The position numbers were made by a program, and so were the translations under genes. Of a stretch of 64,000 nt of DNA, positions 19,151-28,700 are shown piece by piece. The stretch lies in contig JAAYUZ010000139.1 in the NCBI GenBank assembly GCA_012517385.1, positions 1-64,000 on the forward strand, in the 5' to 3' direction. This stretch comes from Treponema sp. (GTDB lineage Bacteria > Spirochaetota > Spirochaetia > Treponematales > Breznakiellaceae). The notes under the pieces were generated by a model. That model did no database searches and was not told where the DNA came from. It was given only the letters and a program-made list of their open reading frames with translations. Numbering within the stretch: the stretch's first letter is position 1; each line of letters begins with the position of its first letter.

Positions 19151-20434
19151 CTATTTACCGAGCTCACCAGCTGCATCCAGAAGTTCATTGACCTTCTTGG
19201 CAGCATTTTTGGCAGCTGCAGCAATATCTCCGGTTCCGCCAGTGTCAATGGAAAGAACAATAACGTCGCCAATTGCATCCCGGGCTTCACCGACAGCGGT
19301 CATGAGCGGCCGATCATAGGGAGTCCCAATGGGTCCCATTTTTACAGCAGTGGTTGCAAGCTGCTGATCAAATTTGGCAAGGATATTTGCATCGGTCCAC
19401 ACAGAATTGCGGGCCATGGTAATACCCTTATCAATCATCGCCTTTATTGCCAGTTCCTTACTGGTCGCCCACATCAGGAAATCATAGGCCAGATCTTTAT
19501 TCTTAGACTGTTTTGAAACAGCCATACCCCAGGATACTACAATGAACGGATGATTTCCCTTAGGACCAGCAGGCATCAATGCGACACCGACCTTATCAGC
19601 TACCTGTGATTTGGTCGGATCCTTCAGATTACCAAGGAATACGCTAGCATCGGTCCACATGGCAACCTGACCAGCCTGGAACAAAGCCTGGCCCTGGGCC
19701 CAACTCATATTGGTTACTCCCGGCGGGCCATATTCTTTCAGCATCTTTCCATAGAACTTAAAGGCTTCGATCGCCTCAGGACTGTCGACTACAGCCTTTC
19801 CATCCTTAAGGAAATCGCCGCCAAAATTGTACAAATAGGTCGAGAATTGGGTTACCGCAGCCCCTCTTTGTCCACGGGAAACAATTCCGTAAATATTTTT
19901 GTCAGGATTATGGAGTTTCTTCGCTGCTGCAATCAGTTCATCAAAGGTGGTGGGAGGATTCAGCCCTGCCTGCTTGAACAGGTCAGTTCTGTAATAAAGC
20001 ACCTGCCATTCAGTTACCAATGGAATTGTATACACAGCCTTAGCATAGGTTACCGCATCTACCGCACTCTTAGAGTAGTCGGCAAAGTTATAGTTTGCCG
20101 GTGTTTTTTTAGTATTATTGATATACGGGGTCAGGTTTTCATACCAGCCATTCCTATAGAAAAGCTTTCCTTCCTGGAGCGGCCGGGTCATGAAAACGTC
20201 GACTGTAGAAGATCTGGTTGCAAATTCCGTAGTCAGTTTCTGGGTCAGTTGATTTTCATCATAGCTTTCCACATTCACCTTCACACCGGTTTTTGCTTCA
20301 TATTCTGCAATGAGCGGTTTTAATACCTCCGCATAGGGATGGTTCGCCAGCAAGACCCGAATGGATTTGGTCTGTGCGGAGACACCAAAGACGACAGCAA
20401 TCGTCATAAAAAGAACGATAAGGCTTCGTTTCAT
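19151..20434 (-). CDS. Carbohydrate ABC transporter substrate-binding protein (family 1)
   Basis: Signal peptide MKRSLIVLFMTIAVVFGVSA; extracellular sugar-binding fold; ORF track starts at 20467 but the MKRS start is preceded by GAGGTT. Confidence 0.9.
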   Translation of the reverse strand: MKRSLIVLFMTIAVVFGVSAQTKSIRVLLANHPYAEVLKPLIAEYEAKTGVKVNVESYDENQLTQKLTTEFATRSSTVDVFMTRPLQEGKLFYRNGWYENLTPYINNTKKTPANYNFADYSKSAVDAVTYAKAVYTIPLVTEWQVLYYRTDLFKQAGLNPPTTFDELIAAAKKLHNPDKNIYGIVSRGQRGAAVTQFSTYLYNFGGDFLKDGKAVVDSPEAIEAFKFYGKMLKEYGPPGVTNMSWAQGQALFQAGQVAMWTDASVFLGNLKDPTKSQVADKVGVALMPAGPKGNHPFIVVSWGMAVSKQSKNKDLAYDFLMWATSKELAIKAMIDKGITMARNSVWTDANILAKFDQQLATTAVKMGPIGTPYDRPLMTAVGEARDAIGDVIVLSIDTGGTGDIAAAAKNAAKKVNELLDAAGELGK

Positions 20435-20503
20435 AGAACCTCCTCTCTCAATAATGAGCTTTATCATATTATTATCCTGATTTTTCTAACCGTCAATAAA
20501 AAT

Positions 20504-20540
20504 ATGAAATAAATTTTTATTGTATGAAATTATTTTTCAT
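20504..20540. promoter_or_regulatory. Candidate RpiR-family operator, two dyads
   Basis: ATGAAA-N5-TTTTAT at 20504-20520 and ATGAAA-N5-TTTCAT at 20524-20540, 20-bp phasing, between divergent transporter and rpiR-type genes. Confidence 0.6.
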
Positions 20541-20554
20541 GCTAAACTTATGAC

Positions 20555-21400
20555 ATGCCTCATACTAGTTGTATTATTAAAATTCATGAAGCCAAAAACT
20601 CCTTCAGTGCTAAAGAGGCACAGATCGCTGATTTTATTCTGCAGCATCCTCAATCGTCGGTATATCCAACCATAGAAGAACTGGCAGAGCAGATCGGCGT
20701 TTCTGAGGCGACCCTTTTTCGATTTGTACGGAAGCTGGGTTATTCAGGATACCAGCAATTCAGAATTGCATTGGCAACCGATATCGCCAGTCCCCAGCAA
20801 CGGGTATATGAGACCACCTTAGAACACTCTCAGGAATCTACTGTTTCACTGGTATTCAATACCAACATCCGTGCCCTGCAAGAAACCTTGCAACACATCG
20901 AGCCTGAACACATTAAAAAAATTGCTGAACTATGTGTTGCCAGCAAACGGATATTTTTCTTTGGCCTTGGAGGTTCATCCATAGTTGCCCTTGATGCGTA
21001 TCATAAATTGATACGGACAGGACTTTCTTGCGGCGCACCCACAGATTTTCATATGCAGCTTATGCAGGCTTCACAGCTTTCACCGGAAGATACGGCAGTC
21101 CTCATTTCCCATACCGGTGTAAATCGCGATGCCTTAGATCTGGCCGAAGCAATTAAAAAACAGGGTGCCCAGCTTGTGGTCATTACAGATGCCAGAAGAT
21201 CTCCGCTTTTAAAGTTGGCAAATCATAGTCTCTTTGCCTATTCACAAACTTCACCCTATGTTTCTGAAGCCTTTTCTGCTCGAATTGTACAGCTCGCAAT
21301 AATTGACTGTCTTTATGTATCAATCATGGAAGCGCTTGGACAAAAGGGGTTCGATAACCTGGAGCGGATGAGAAACGTTATTGCCCAAAGAAGAATCTAA
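20555..21400 (+). CDS. RpiR-family transcriptional regulator (HTH + SIS domain)
   Basis: EELAEQIGVSEATLFRFVRKLGYSGYQQFR HTH; SIS domain FFFGLGGSSIVALDAYHKL...ISHTG. Confidence 0.92.
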   Translation: MPHTSCIIKIHEAKNSFSAKEAQIADFILQHPQSSVYPTIEELAEQIGVSEATLFRFVRKLGYSGYQQFRIALATDIASPQQRVYETTLEHSQESTVSLVFNTNIRALQETLQHIEPEHIKKIAELCVASKRIFFFGLGGSSIVALDAYHKLIRTGLSCGAPTDFHMQLMQASQLSPEDTAVLISHTGVNRDALDLAEAIKKQGAQLVVITDARRSPLLKLANHSLFAYSQTSPYVSEAFSARIVQLAIIDCLYVSIMEALGQKGFDNLERMRNVIAQRRI

Positions 21401-21416
21401 AACCGGAGAGAAAGCC

Positions 21417-22448
21417 ATGAAAGCCTTACTGTTAGATGGAATCAGGCATTTTAGTTATGTTGATGTACCCATACCATCCATTACAGCGTCAGACCAGGTT
21501 TTGATACAAATCAAAGCCGCTTCTATCTGCGGCAGCGATGTCCATGGTATGGATGGCTCTACGGGCCGCCGTATCCCGCCCATCATCATGGGCCATGAAG
21601 CATCGGGCATTGTTTCTGCGGTAGGCCCAGGAGTACGTAAGGTTGCCCCTGGAGACCGGGTAACCTTTGATTCAACCATATACTGCGGAGAATGTTTTTA
21701 TTGTCGCCGCGGGGAGGTAAACCTCTGTGATAACAGGCGGGTTATCGGAGTATCCTGTCAGGAATATAAACAGGACGGCGCCTTTGCGGAGTACCTGGTG
21801 GTTCCAGAACGGATTATCTACCCGCTTCCCGAAGGGGTCGATTTTATTCACGGAGCGCTCACCGAACCAGTCGCTGTTGCTGCCCATGCACTTACTCTTG
21901 CAAGATTAACTCCCGGCGATACGGTTCTTATTGTCGGGACTGGACTCATTGGACTTCTGCTGCTTCAGCTAGTCCGCCTGCACACATCAGGTACCATAAT
22001 AGCCGTAGATATTGATGAAAAGCGTCTCGCCCTGGCAAAAACCCTTGGAGCGGATGTAACCCTGCTTGCTGATAAAGAAACTGGTTCTCGGATAAAAGCA
22101 TTAACCCATGGTAGAGGCGCTGACCAGGCCTTTGAAGTAGTCGGTTCAGAAAAAACTGTTGCCGCAGCCATAGAAGGTTTACGAAAGGGAGGCAGACTAA
22201 CACTGGTCGGGAACCTCAGTCCATCAATTAACCTGCCCCTCCAATCGGTCGTAACCCGTCAGCTTGACCTCCAGGGATCCTGTGCAATCGCCGGCGAATA
22301 TCCCCTTGCTCTGGAACTTATGGCAGCCCATAAAATCAACTTGGATCCGATCATCAGCAAAGTCGCACCTCTTAAAGAGGGGGCCCTCTGGTTTGAACGG
22401 CTCTACAACCGCGAAGGCGGTCTTATGAAGGTTGTTCTGGAGCTGTAA
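21417..22448 (+). CDS. Zinc-dependent medium-chain alcohol/polyol dehydrogenase
   Basis: CGSDVHG, GHEASGIV, structural zinc site CGECFYCRRGEVNLC, Rossmann VLIVGTGLIGLL; ORF track starts at 21381, MKALLLDG start preferred. Confidence 0.9.
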   Translation: MKALLLDGIRHFSYVDVPIPSITASDQVLIQIKAASICGSDVHGMDGSTGRRIPPIIMGHEASGIVSAVGPGVRKVAPGDRVTFDSTIYCGECFYCRRGEVNLCDNRRVIGVSCQEYKQDGAFAEYLVVPERIIYPLPEGVDFIHGALTEPVAVAAHALTLARLTPGDTVLIVGTGLIGLLLLQLVRLHTSGTIIAVDIDEKRLALAKTLGADVTLLADKETGSRIKALTHGRGADQAFEVVGSEKTVAAAIEGLRKGGRLTLVGNLSPSINLPLQSVVTRQLDLQGSCAIAGEYPLALELMAAHKINLDPIISKVAPLKEGALWFERLYNREGGLMKVVLEL

Positions 22449-22449
22449 T

Positions 22450-23523
22450 ATGAAAAGAATACGATTTGGAATTCTCACCTATGGAAAAGTTGCCCATCTC
22501 CATGCCCAGGCGCTGCAGGCTATACCGGAACTGGAGCTTGTGTCAGTTTGGGGACGGGATCGGGAAAAACGGGAACAGTTCGCAGAGACCTACAACATAA
22601 AAGCCTTTGACGACATTTCAAAGATGATTCGGACCGCCCAGGTTGATGCAGTGCTGGTCGCATCTCCCCACCCTCAACATGTCGAACACAGCCTGGAAGC
22701 CCTGGAAGCGGGAGCCCATGTACTCATAGAAAAACCAATGGCGCTCCATACCAACGATTGTGACCGGATTATCGAAACTGCCCAGAGGGTAAACCGTATA
22801 GTAGGGGTCATCAGTCAGCGCCGCTGGTACCCGGCGGTGCAGCGGATTCGCAGGGCCATCGATGAAGGTAAACTCGGAAAGCCCATGATTGCCCAGGTGA
22901 CCATGCTTGGATGGAGGGACGAAGCCTATTACAGAAGCGACCCCTGGCGTGGGAGCTGGACCGGAGAAGGAGGAGGGGTTCTAGTAAATCAAGCCCCCCA
23001 TCAATTAGACCTGCTCCAATGGTTCATGGGACCGGTAACCGAAGTTTTTGCCTACTGGGATAACATTAATCATCCCTATATCGAAGTAGAGGACACCGCC
23101 CTTGCATTGGTACGCTTTTCTTCTGGCGGTATGGCAAACATACTGGTAAGTAATTCCCAAAAGCCGGGGATTTATGCAAAGGTTCATATACATGGGTCAT
23201 CTGGCGCATCGGTGGGGGTGCAAACCGACGGGGGGGCCATGTTTGTGGCGGGGCTATCTAAAGTTACAGAACCGCCGATCAATGATATCTGGACTATTCC
23301 GGGGGAAGAAAACAAATTACAGCAATGGACACAGGAAGATAATCAATTCTTTAAATCTATCGACGCTACGACCTATTTTCATGGGCTCCAGTTTAAGGAC
23401 TTCGCCGAAGCAATCGCACTTAACCGTCCGCCCCTGGTGGATGGACTGGAGGGGCGTAAAACTATAGCCCTAATAGAAGCCATATACAAATCAGGCAGGG
23501 AACATCGTCCAGTCAGCCTATAA
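22450..23523 (+). CDS. Gfo/Idh/MocA-family oxidoreductase
   Basis: MKRIRFGILTYGKVAHLHAQAL; VLIEKPMALHTNDCDRII; GGGVLVNQAPHQLDLLQW. Confidence 0.92.
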   Translation: MKRIRFGILTYGKVAHLHAQALQAIPELELVSVWGRDREKREQFAETYNIKAFDDISKMIRTAQVDAVLVASPHPQHVEHSLEALEAGAHVLIEKPMALHTNDCDRIIETAQRVNRIVGVISQRRWYPAVQRIRRAIDEGKLGKPMIAQVTMLGWRDEAYYRSDPWRGSWTGEGGGVLVNQAPHQLDLLQWFMGPVTEVFAYWDNINHPYIEVEDTALALVRFSSGGMANILVSNSQKPGIYAKVHIHGSSGASVGVQTDGGAMFVAGLSKVTEPPINDIWTIPGEENKLQQWTQEDNQFFKSIDATTYFHGLQFKDFAEAIALNRPPLVDGLEGRKTIALIEAIYKSGREHRPVSL

Positions 23524-23569
23524 TTTTCTCATTGAAAGGGGCCTTCCATAATGCTATGCTGGTAACATA

Positions 23570-24517
23570 ATGGATGTTACAAGAGTAGCTTCTGCGCTTT
23601 TACAGGGTGCCGCCCAGGTTATTAAGGGAAAAGAAGAATTCCTGGAATACCTCATAACAGTACTTCTTTCTGGCGGTCATGTGCTCCTCGAAGATCTGCC
23701 AGGCCTTGGCAAAACAACGGTCGCAAAAACCCTTTCTCATCTTATTTCAGACGGGGAAGGAAAACCCCTCCCATTCAAACGGATCCAATTTACCCCCGAC
23801 CTCCTGCCCTATGACATTACCGGCGTAGACATCTTTGATCCCGATCTGCACAGTTTCCGTTTTGTCCCCGGCCCGATTTTTGCAAACCTGATCCTCGCCG
23901 ATGAAATTAACCGCACAACCCCTAAGGTGCAGTCGGCCCTCCTCGAAGTCATGGCTGAACAACAGGTCACCGTGGGGTCCGTAACCCGGCCAGTCCCCTC
24001 CCCCTTCATGGTAATAGCAACACAGAATCCGGTAGAAAGCGAAGGCACCTTTCCGCTCCCTGCGGCCCAGCTGGACCGGTTTATGATGCGGCTTTCCCTC
24101 GGATATCCCCACAGGGATGCGGAGCTGCAAATTTTGGATACTAATCCATCCGAATTGGTACTGAGCCATCTGGAACCGGTCATTACTGTTGATGAACTGC
24201 TCCAGGCTAGAGCCCTGGTAGACCAGGTGTACTGCCATCCAAATCTTAAGGAAGCCCTGGTGGATCTGGCGAGGGCCACAAGGAATCATAGTGACATTCG
24301 GCTCGGTGCAAGCCCCCGATCAGCCCTGCATCTCTTAAAAGCAGTCAGAGCCTATGCCTTCATTAAAGGCAGGACCTATGTGGTAGACGAGGATGTAATT
24401 ACACTGGCGCCCCTGGTGCTCAGCCACCGGCTTAAAATGGTCGATCCCCGAACAGAGGCCTCACCCCTTATTCGGAGGCTTGCCATTGAACACTGTAACA
24501 AATATGACTATTCATAA
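23570..24517 (+). CDS. MoxR-family AAA ATPase
   Basis: LLEDLPGLGKTTVAKTL; ILADEINRTTPKVQSALLEVMAEQQVTVG; ATQNPVESEGTFPLPAAQLDRFMMR. Confidence 0.95.
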   Translation: MDVTRVASALLQGAAQVIKGKEEFLEYLITVLLSGGHVLLEDLPGLGKTTVAKTLSHLISDGEGKPLPFKRIQFTPDLLPYDITGVDIFDPDLHSFRFVPGPIFANLILADEINRTTPKVQSALLEVMAEQQVTVGSVTRPVPSPFMVIATQNPVESEGTFPLPAAQLDRFMMRLSLGYPHRDAELQILDTNPSELVLSHLEPVITVDELLQARALVDQVYCHPNLKEALVDLARATRNHSDIRLGASPRSALHLLKAVRAYAFIKGRTYVVDEDVITLAPLVLSHRLKMVDPRTEASPLIRRLAIEHCNKYDYS

Positions 24518-25712
24518 CAGTGCTTCTATAACTGTTTTTTCCTGGGTCCTTGCCCTATTAACCCTTGGAACAGGGCTGTTTATTAAAGAGATTATCCTGA
24601 CCCTGACAGCACTTTTCACCCTGTTTATTTTAAGCTGGTCCCTACTTAGTGTATATCTGCTCAGGCAGATCTATAAAAATGAAGCTAAAAAGCTGTTCTG
24701 CACGATCACACCAACGGATGGACACACAGGGACCCAATTACAGGTACAGCTTTCTGGCCTGGCAATTCCTTCCGTATTCCGTCTTAGCCTGCCCGGCATT
24801 GTTACCTTTTATGAACTGGTTCTAAAAACCTCGGATGGCAAAATTCTAAGCGCGACGATTCCCCTTTCCTCTGCAGATCTGTCTACGAAACACCTTTCAG
24901 CAAAGGGTCTTTCTGTTACCCTTGAAACCGACGCCGCCTCCCGAGGGGTGTATTATACCGAGTCATCACGGCTCGCCCTCCGTGACATCTTTGGATTTTA
25001 TACCCTTACCATTCCCATACCATATCCTGAAACAGAATCATTGATACTGAGACCAAAACCAGCCAATGATGGCATTCACTTGATACTCCATTCAGGAGGT
25101 TCTACCAGAAGAGAGGACCAGCGGTACCAGCGGACAGAGGACTTAACCGAACACCGACCCTATGTTCCCGGCGATGATCCCCGGCGTATCAACTGGAAAC
25201 TCTTTGGACATTCGGGGGATCTGTTTATCAGACAGGCAGAACAGGAACCCCCGCCCCTTGCTGAATATGTACTGGTGTTAGATACATCGGTAGATTATCG
25301 CTTATTTTCTCAAGAAGAGGGCCAGATCCTCGTGGATTCCCTTTGTGAACAGGGGCTTGCAGTAGCCTTTGAACTTGCCCAGCGGAAGTATTCCATCACC
25401 CTTAGTTATCCAGGCAGCGGTATATATACACCCGATGCAAACAGTATTTCTAAAGCCCTGGCATACCCGGCAGCGATTTCACTCCTTTCCAATAGATACG
25501 TTCCTGACCTGCCCCATACCGCAAGCATCCTCATTCTTGCTATTCCTCGAATACTGCCCGCGGCCGACTCTGCTCTGGATACACTTCTCGCTAAACCGCA
25601 CCAATGGACTCACCTTCATTTCATCAATCCTGCAAAGGTACTTAATCAGAACAGGTATCAGAACACATATGAAGCCTGTATCCGCTATTATGGACAAATC
25701 CATGAAACATAA
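24504..25712 (+). CDS. DUF58-domain protein
   Basis: YVPGDDPRRINWKLFGHSGDLFIRQAEQE is diagnostic of DUF58; follows MoxR. Confidence 0.9.
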   Translation: MTIHNSASITVFSWVLALLTLGTGLFIKEIILTLTALFTLFILSWSLLSVYLLRQIYKNEAKKLFCTITPTDGHTGTQLQVQLSGLAIPSVFRLSLPGIVTFYELVLKTSDGKILSATIPLSSADLSTKHLSAKGLSVTLETDAASRGVYYTESSRLALRDIFGFYTLTIPIPYPETESLILRPKPANDGIHLILHSGGSTRREDQRYQRTEDLTEHRPYVPGDDPRRINWKLFGHSGDLFIRQAEQEPPPLAEYVLVLDTSVDYRLFSQEEGQILVDSLCEQGLAVAFELAQRKYSITLSYPGSGIYTPDANSISKALAYPAAISLLSNRYVPDLPHTASILILAIPRILPAADSALDTLLAKPHQWTHLHFINPAKVLNQNRYQNTYEACIRYYGQIHET

Positions 25713-28700
25713 AGGGCCGCCAGTACTTAGTACCGTTATATACAGCCTTTCGATAGGCATTTTCCTCATCCATATACAACTCCTCCTGGTACCCATTGGT
25801 CACCCGATCTTTTTTATTGTCTCACTCCTTGCAGCCTTCGCCATTGGAATAGGAAAACGGCGCTGGACACCGCTTATACTGCTGGTATTTCCCTGGCTGG
25901 TAAAAATCCTGGTGCTTTTAATGAGCCTTATAGCTCCCGCAAAATCGATCAGCTTTGATCAGATGCTCCTTTTCTTTGATCATAATTTTCTTGCAGCCCT
26001 GCTTCCCTTTTATTGGATGGGTCTCAGTACCTTCATGGCAGGCATTTCTTTTAAAGCTCTGCATTGGAACAGGATATGTAACAGCCTTTTGGTATTGGTG
26101 TTCTTTTTACTCATAAGGAGCCGGCAATTCACCTTTTATGTCTGGCCCACCGCAATGCTGGTAGTCTTTGCATTGATAATCATCCTCCAATTCGTATCCC
26201 TCATGCTGGCCTTCCCCAGCCAGGGCTTCCCCCTCCAGGCCTTCCCCCGTCAGAGCTTCCCCCTGCGACGCACCATTGGTTCAGGGCTTTTTCTGCTTCT
26301 ATTCTTTGGCATATTAAGTATTATTGTTTTAAGAAAACCCGCAGAAGAACAGGCTACCGAACAGGGCGGCGGTCTTATAAAACCCGATCTCTTCCGCTTT
26401 GATTTTTCCCAGTTTCTCCGTCTGGAAAGTGAAATATCACTCAAAGAAGACCTGGTTCTTATTGTCCATAAGGACCAGGAGGATTCACATATTTTAATCC
26501 GCCGTTACATCCTTTCGGGATACGACACTAAAAAAGGATTCTATCGGGAACCGGTAAAGGATGAGGCAGAACATCCCCAGGAACTCCCGGCCAGTGAAAC
26601 CATCCTCTCCAATCCAACCTGGCAGGCCCGTAGAACAACCGAACAGGAATATTTCCTCATTAACTTTGATCCCTCTGCCTTTATTGCAATGAATAGTCCC
26701 CGGAGCATCAGTCCCCTCAAAACATGGGACACTACCTCATTTTCTTCTGCATACCGGGTTCAAAGTGAGACCAGCGAAGTCATGCCCTTTGAACTGATCG
26801 ATGCAGTGCCATACAATAAAACAACCGCTGCCAGCCTTGGACTCTCAGAACAGGAATATCTGTGGTACACCAACTATGGGAGTGATCAACGAATTAAAGC
26901 ATTAGGGGACCAGCTCACCGAAGGTTTAGAAACCTATTGGGAAAAAATACAGGCAATTTATGAATATTTAAAACATGGAGACTACCGCTACAGTCTGAAA
27001 CCGGGGCTTGCTTCCGATGGGGACCAGCTGGGTCGCTTTCTTTTTACTACAAAAAAAGGCTACTGTTCCTATTTCGCCTTTTCCATGGCCCTGCTCCTCA
27101 GGTCCCAGGGAGTCCCCGCCCGGGTTGCGGTAGGTTTTTTCATCGATCCTGACACGGGAGCCTTTAATTACTACCCCATCTTATCCAACATGGCCCATGC
27201 ATGGGTAGAAGTATACTTCCCGTCCTATGGTTGGATAGAGTACGATCCCACCACAAGTATCCTTGCAGAAGGTGAAACCTTTCGGTTTTCCCAGGGAGTT
27301 CAGCAGCAAACCTTTGAACGGCTCCTTGGAGAAATCCTGCAGAACCGGGATAAGTTAGCCCTGGTAAACCAGCAATCTCCACCTGAAACACAAAGAGGCA
27401 TATCAGAGCTTTTTGGTCCTATGGGCCATTGGTTTATCCATAAGTGGCCTATCGTCGCCCTTTTACTCTATATAGTTGGTATTCTATTATTTAGAAATTA
27501 TTATGCATGCTTATCCTGGTACCATAGGGTAATCACCCATAAGTTCCGTCTTACTGCAACATACCGTTTTAAACACAGCCTGCGGATCCTTTGTCTTTCG
27601 GGTGTCTATAAGCCGCACCATGTTAAGTCCCGCTCCTTACAGGAACAAATACAACAGATAGAGGCATCATACGGAATTACCCTGCTACCTCTGTTTACGG
27701 TGTATCAGGAAGCCCGTTTTGCCAGCCCGGACTATCCTATTACTGTAGATTCGATTCTCAGAACCTATGAAGTATTCATGACTTCATATAAGAAAAAAGT
27801 TCCTCTGTTGCGGCGATTAACAGCCCAGGTATTTCCTTTTATAACTATGATACTACCCTGTAAAGGGTCCTGGCCTAAACTAGTAGGTATCCTGCTACTT
27901 GTAACAAGCCTTTTTCAGAGCCAAGCCAATATGACCGCCCAAAATCAGGGCGCCCAGGAAATCCTTAGCCAGGCACAGAAGCTCCGTGAGGAAGAACGGT
28001 GGGAACAGGTTATTTCCCTTCTGCAAAGGGCAGAAAGCCTTTATCCCCTGGACAGCCGCTTCCCCGCAGAACTTGGGGATATCTATAACACCCGCGGTTT
28101 ATATAATCTCGCCTGGAATGCCTATCGTCGCGCCGAAATCATAGACCCGGAAAACAGTGAGCTGTGGTATCAACTATCGTATGTAGCAGGACGTTTAAAT
28201 AAGAATGAAGAATCTATTCAGTACCTGCAGCAGATCCTGGCTAAAAACCCGGATAACAGGGATGCAATCGGAGACCTGGGATGGATGTATTTTAAAACCC
28301 ATCGTCTTTCCGAGGGAGAAAGGCTCCTGACCGAATCCTTGGATCGGTTCGGACCTGACCAGGGCCTTGAAATGACCCTGGCAACCATCTATTCCGATCA
28401 ATACCGCTATGAAGATGCAAAAACCTATTATCTTAAGGCCATTAAACATGCCGAAAAAAGCGGCTTTAAACTCTTTCTCGCCGTCGCTTATTACAATCTT
28501 TCCATACTGGAATCCCGTTTTTACCATTTTGCCAATGCCCTTGCCAGCACCAACCTTTCCTTACAGCACACAGAACGGTCTTCGGGACACCTGGCCAGGG
28601 GAGAATTATTCCAGCGACGGCTCGATTTCACCAAAGCCTATGGGGAATATCTTGCGGCCTATGAGATGGATACTTCCCCCCTCTCAAAAATAAACATGGC

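Noticed and set aside
23230-23236. G7 homopolymer in the Gfo/Idh/MocA gene as a phase-variation tract
   Set aside because: Too short to call a contingency locus from one sequence; the frame is intact.
23747-24289. 180-aa and 156-aa minus-strand ORFs
   Set aside because: Antisense to the MoxR ATPase; no recognisable protein features.
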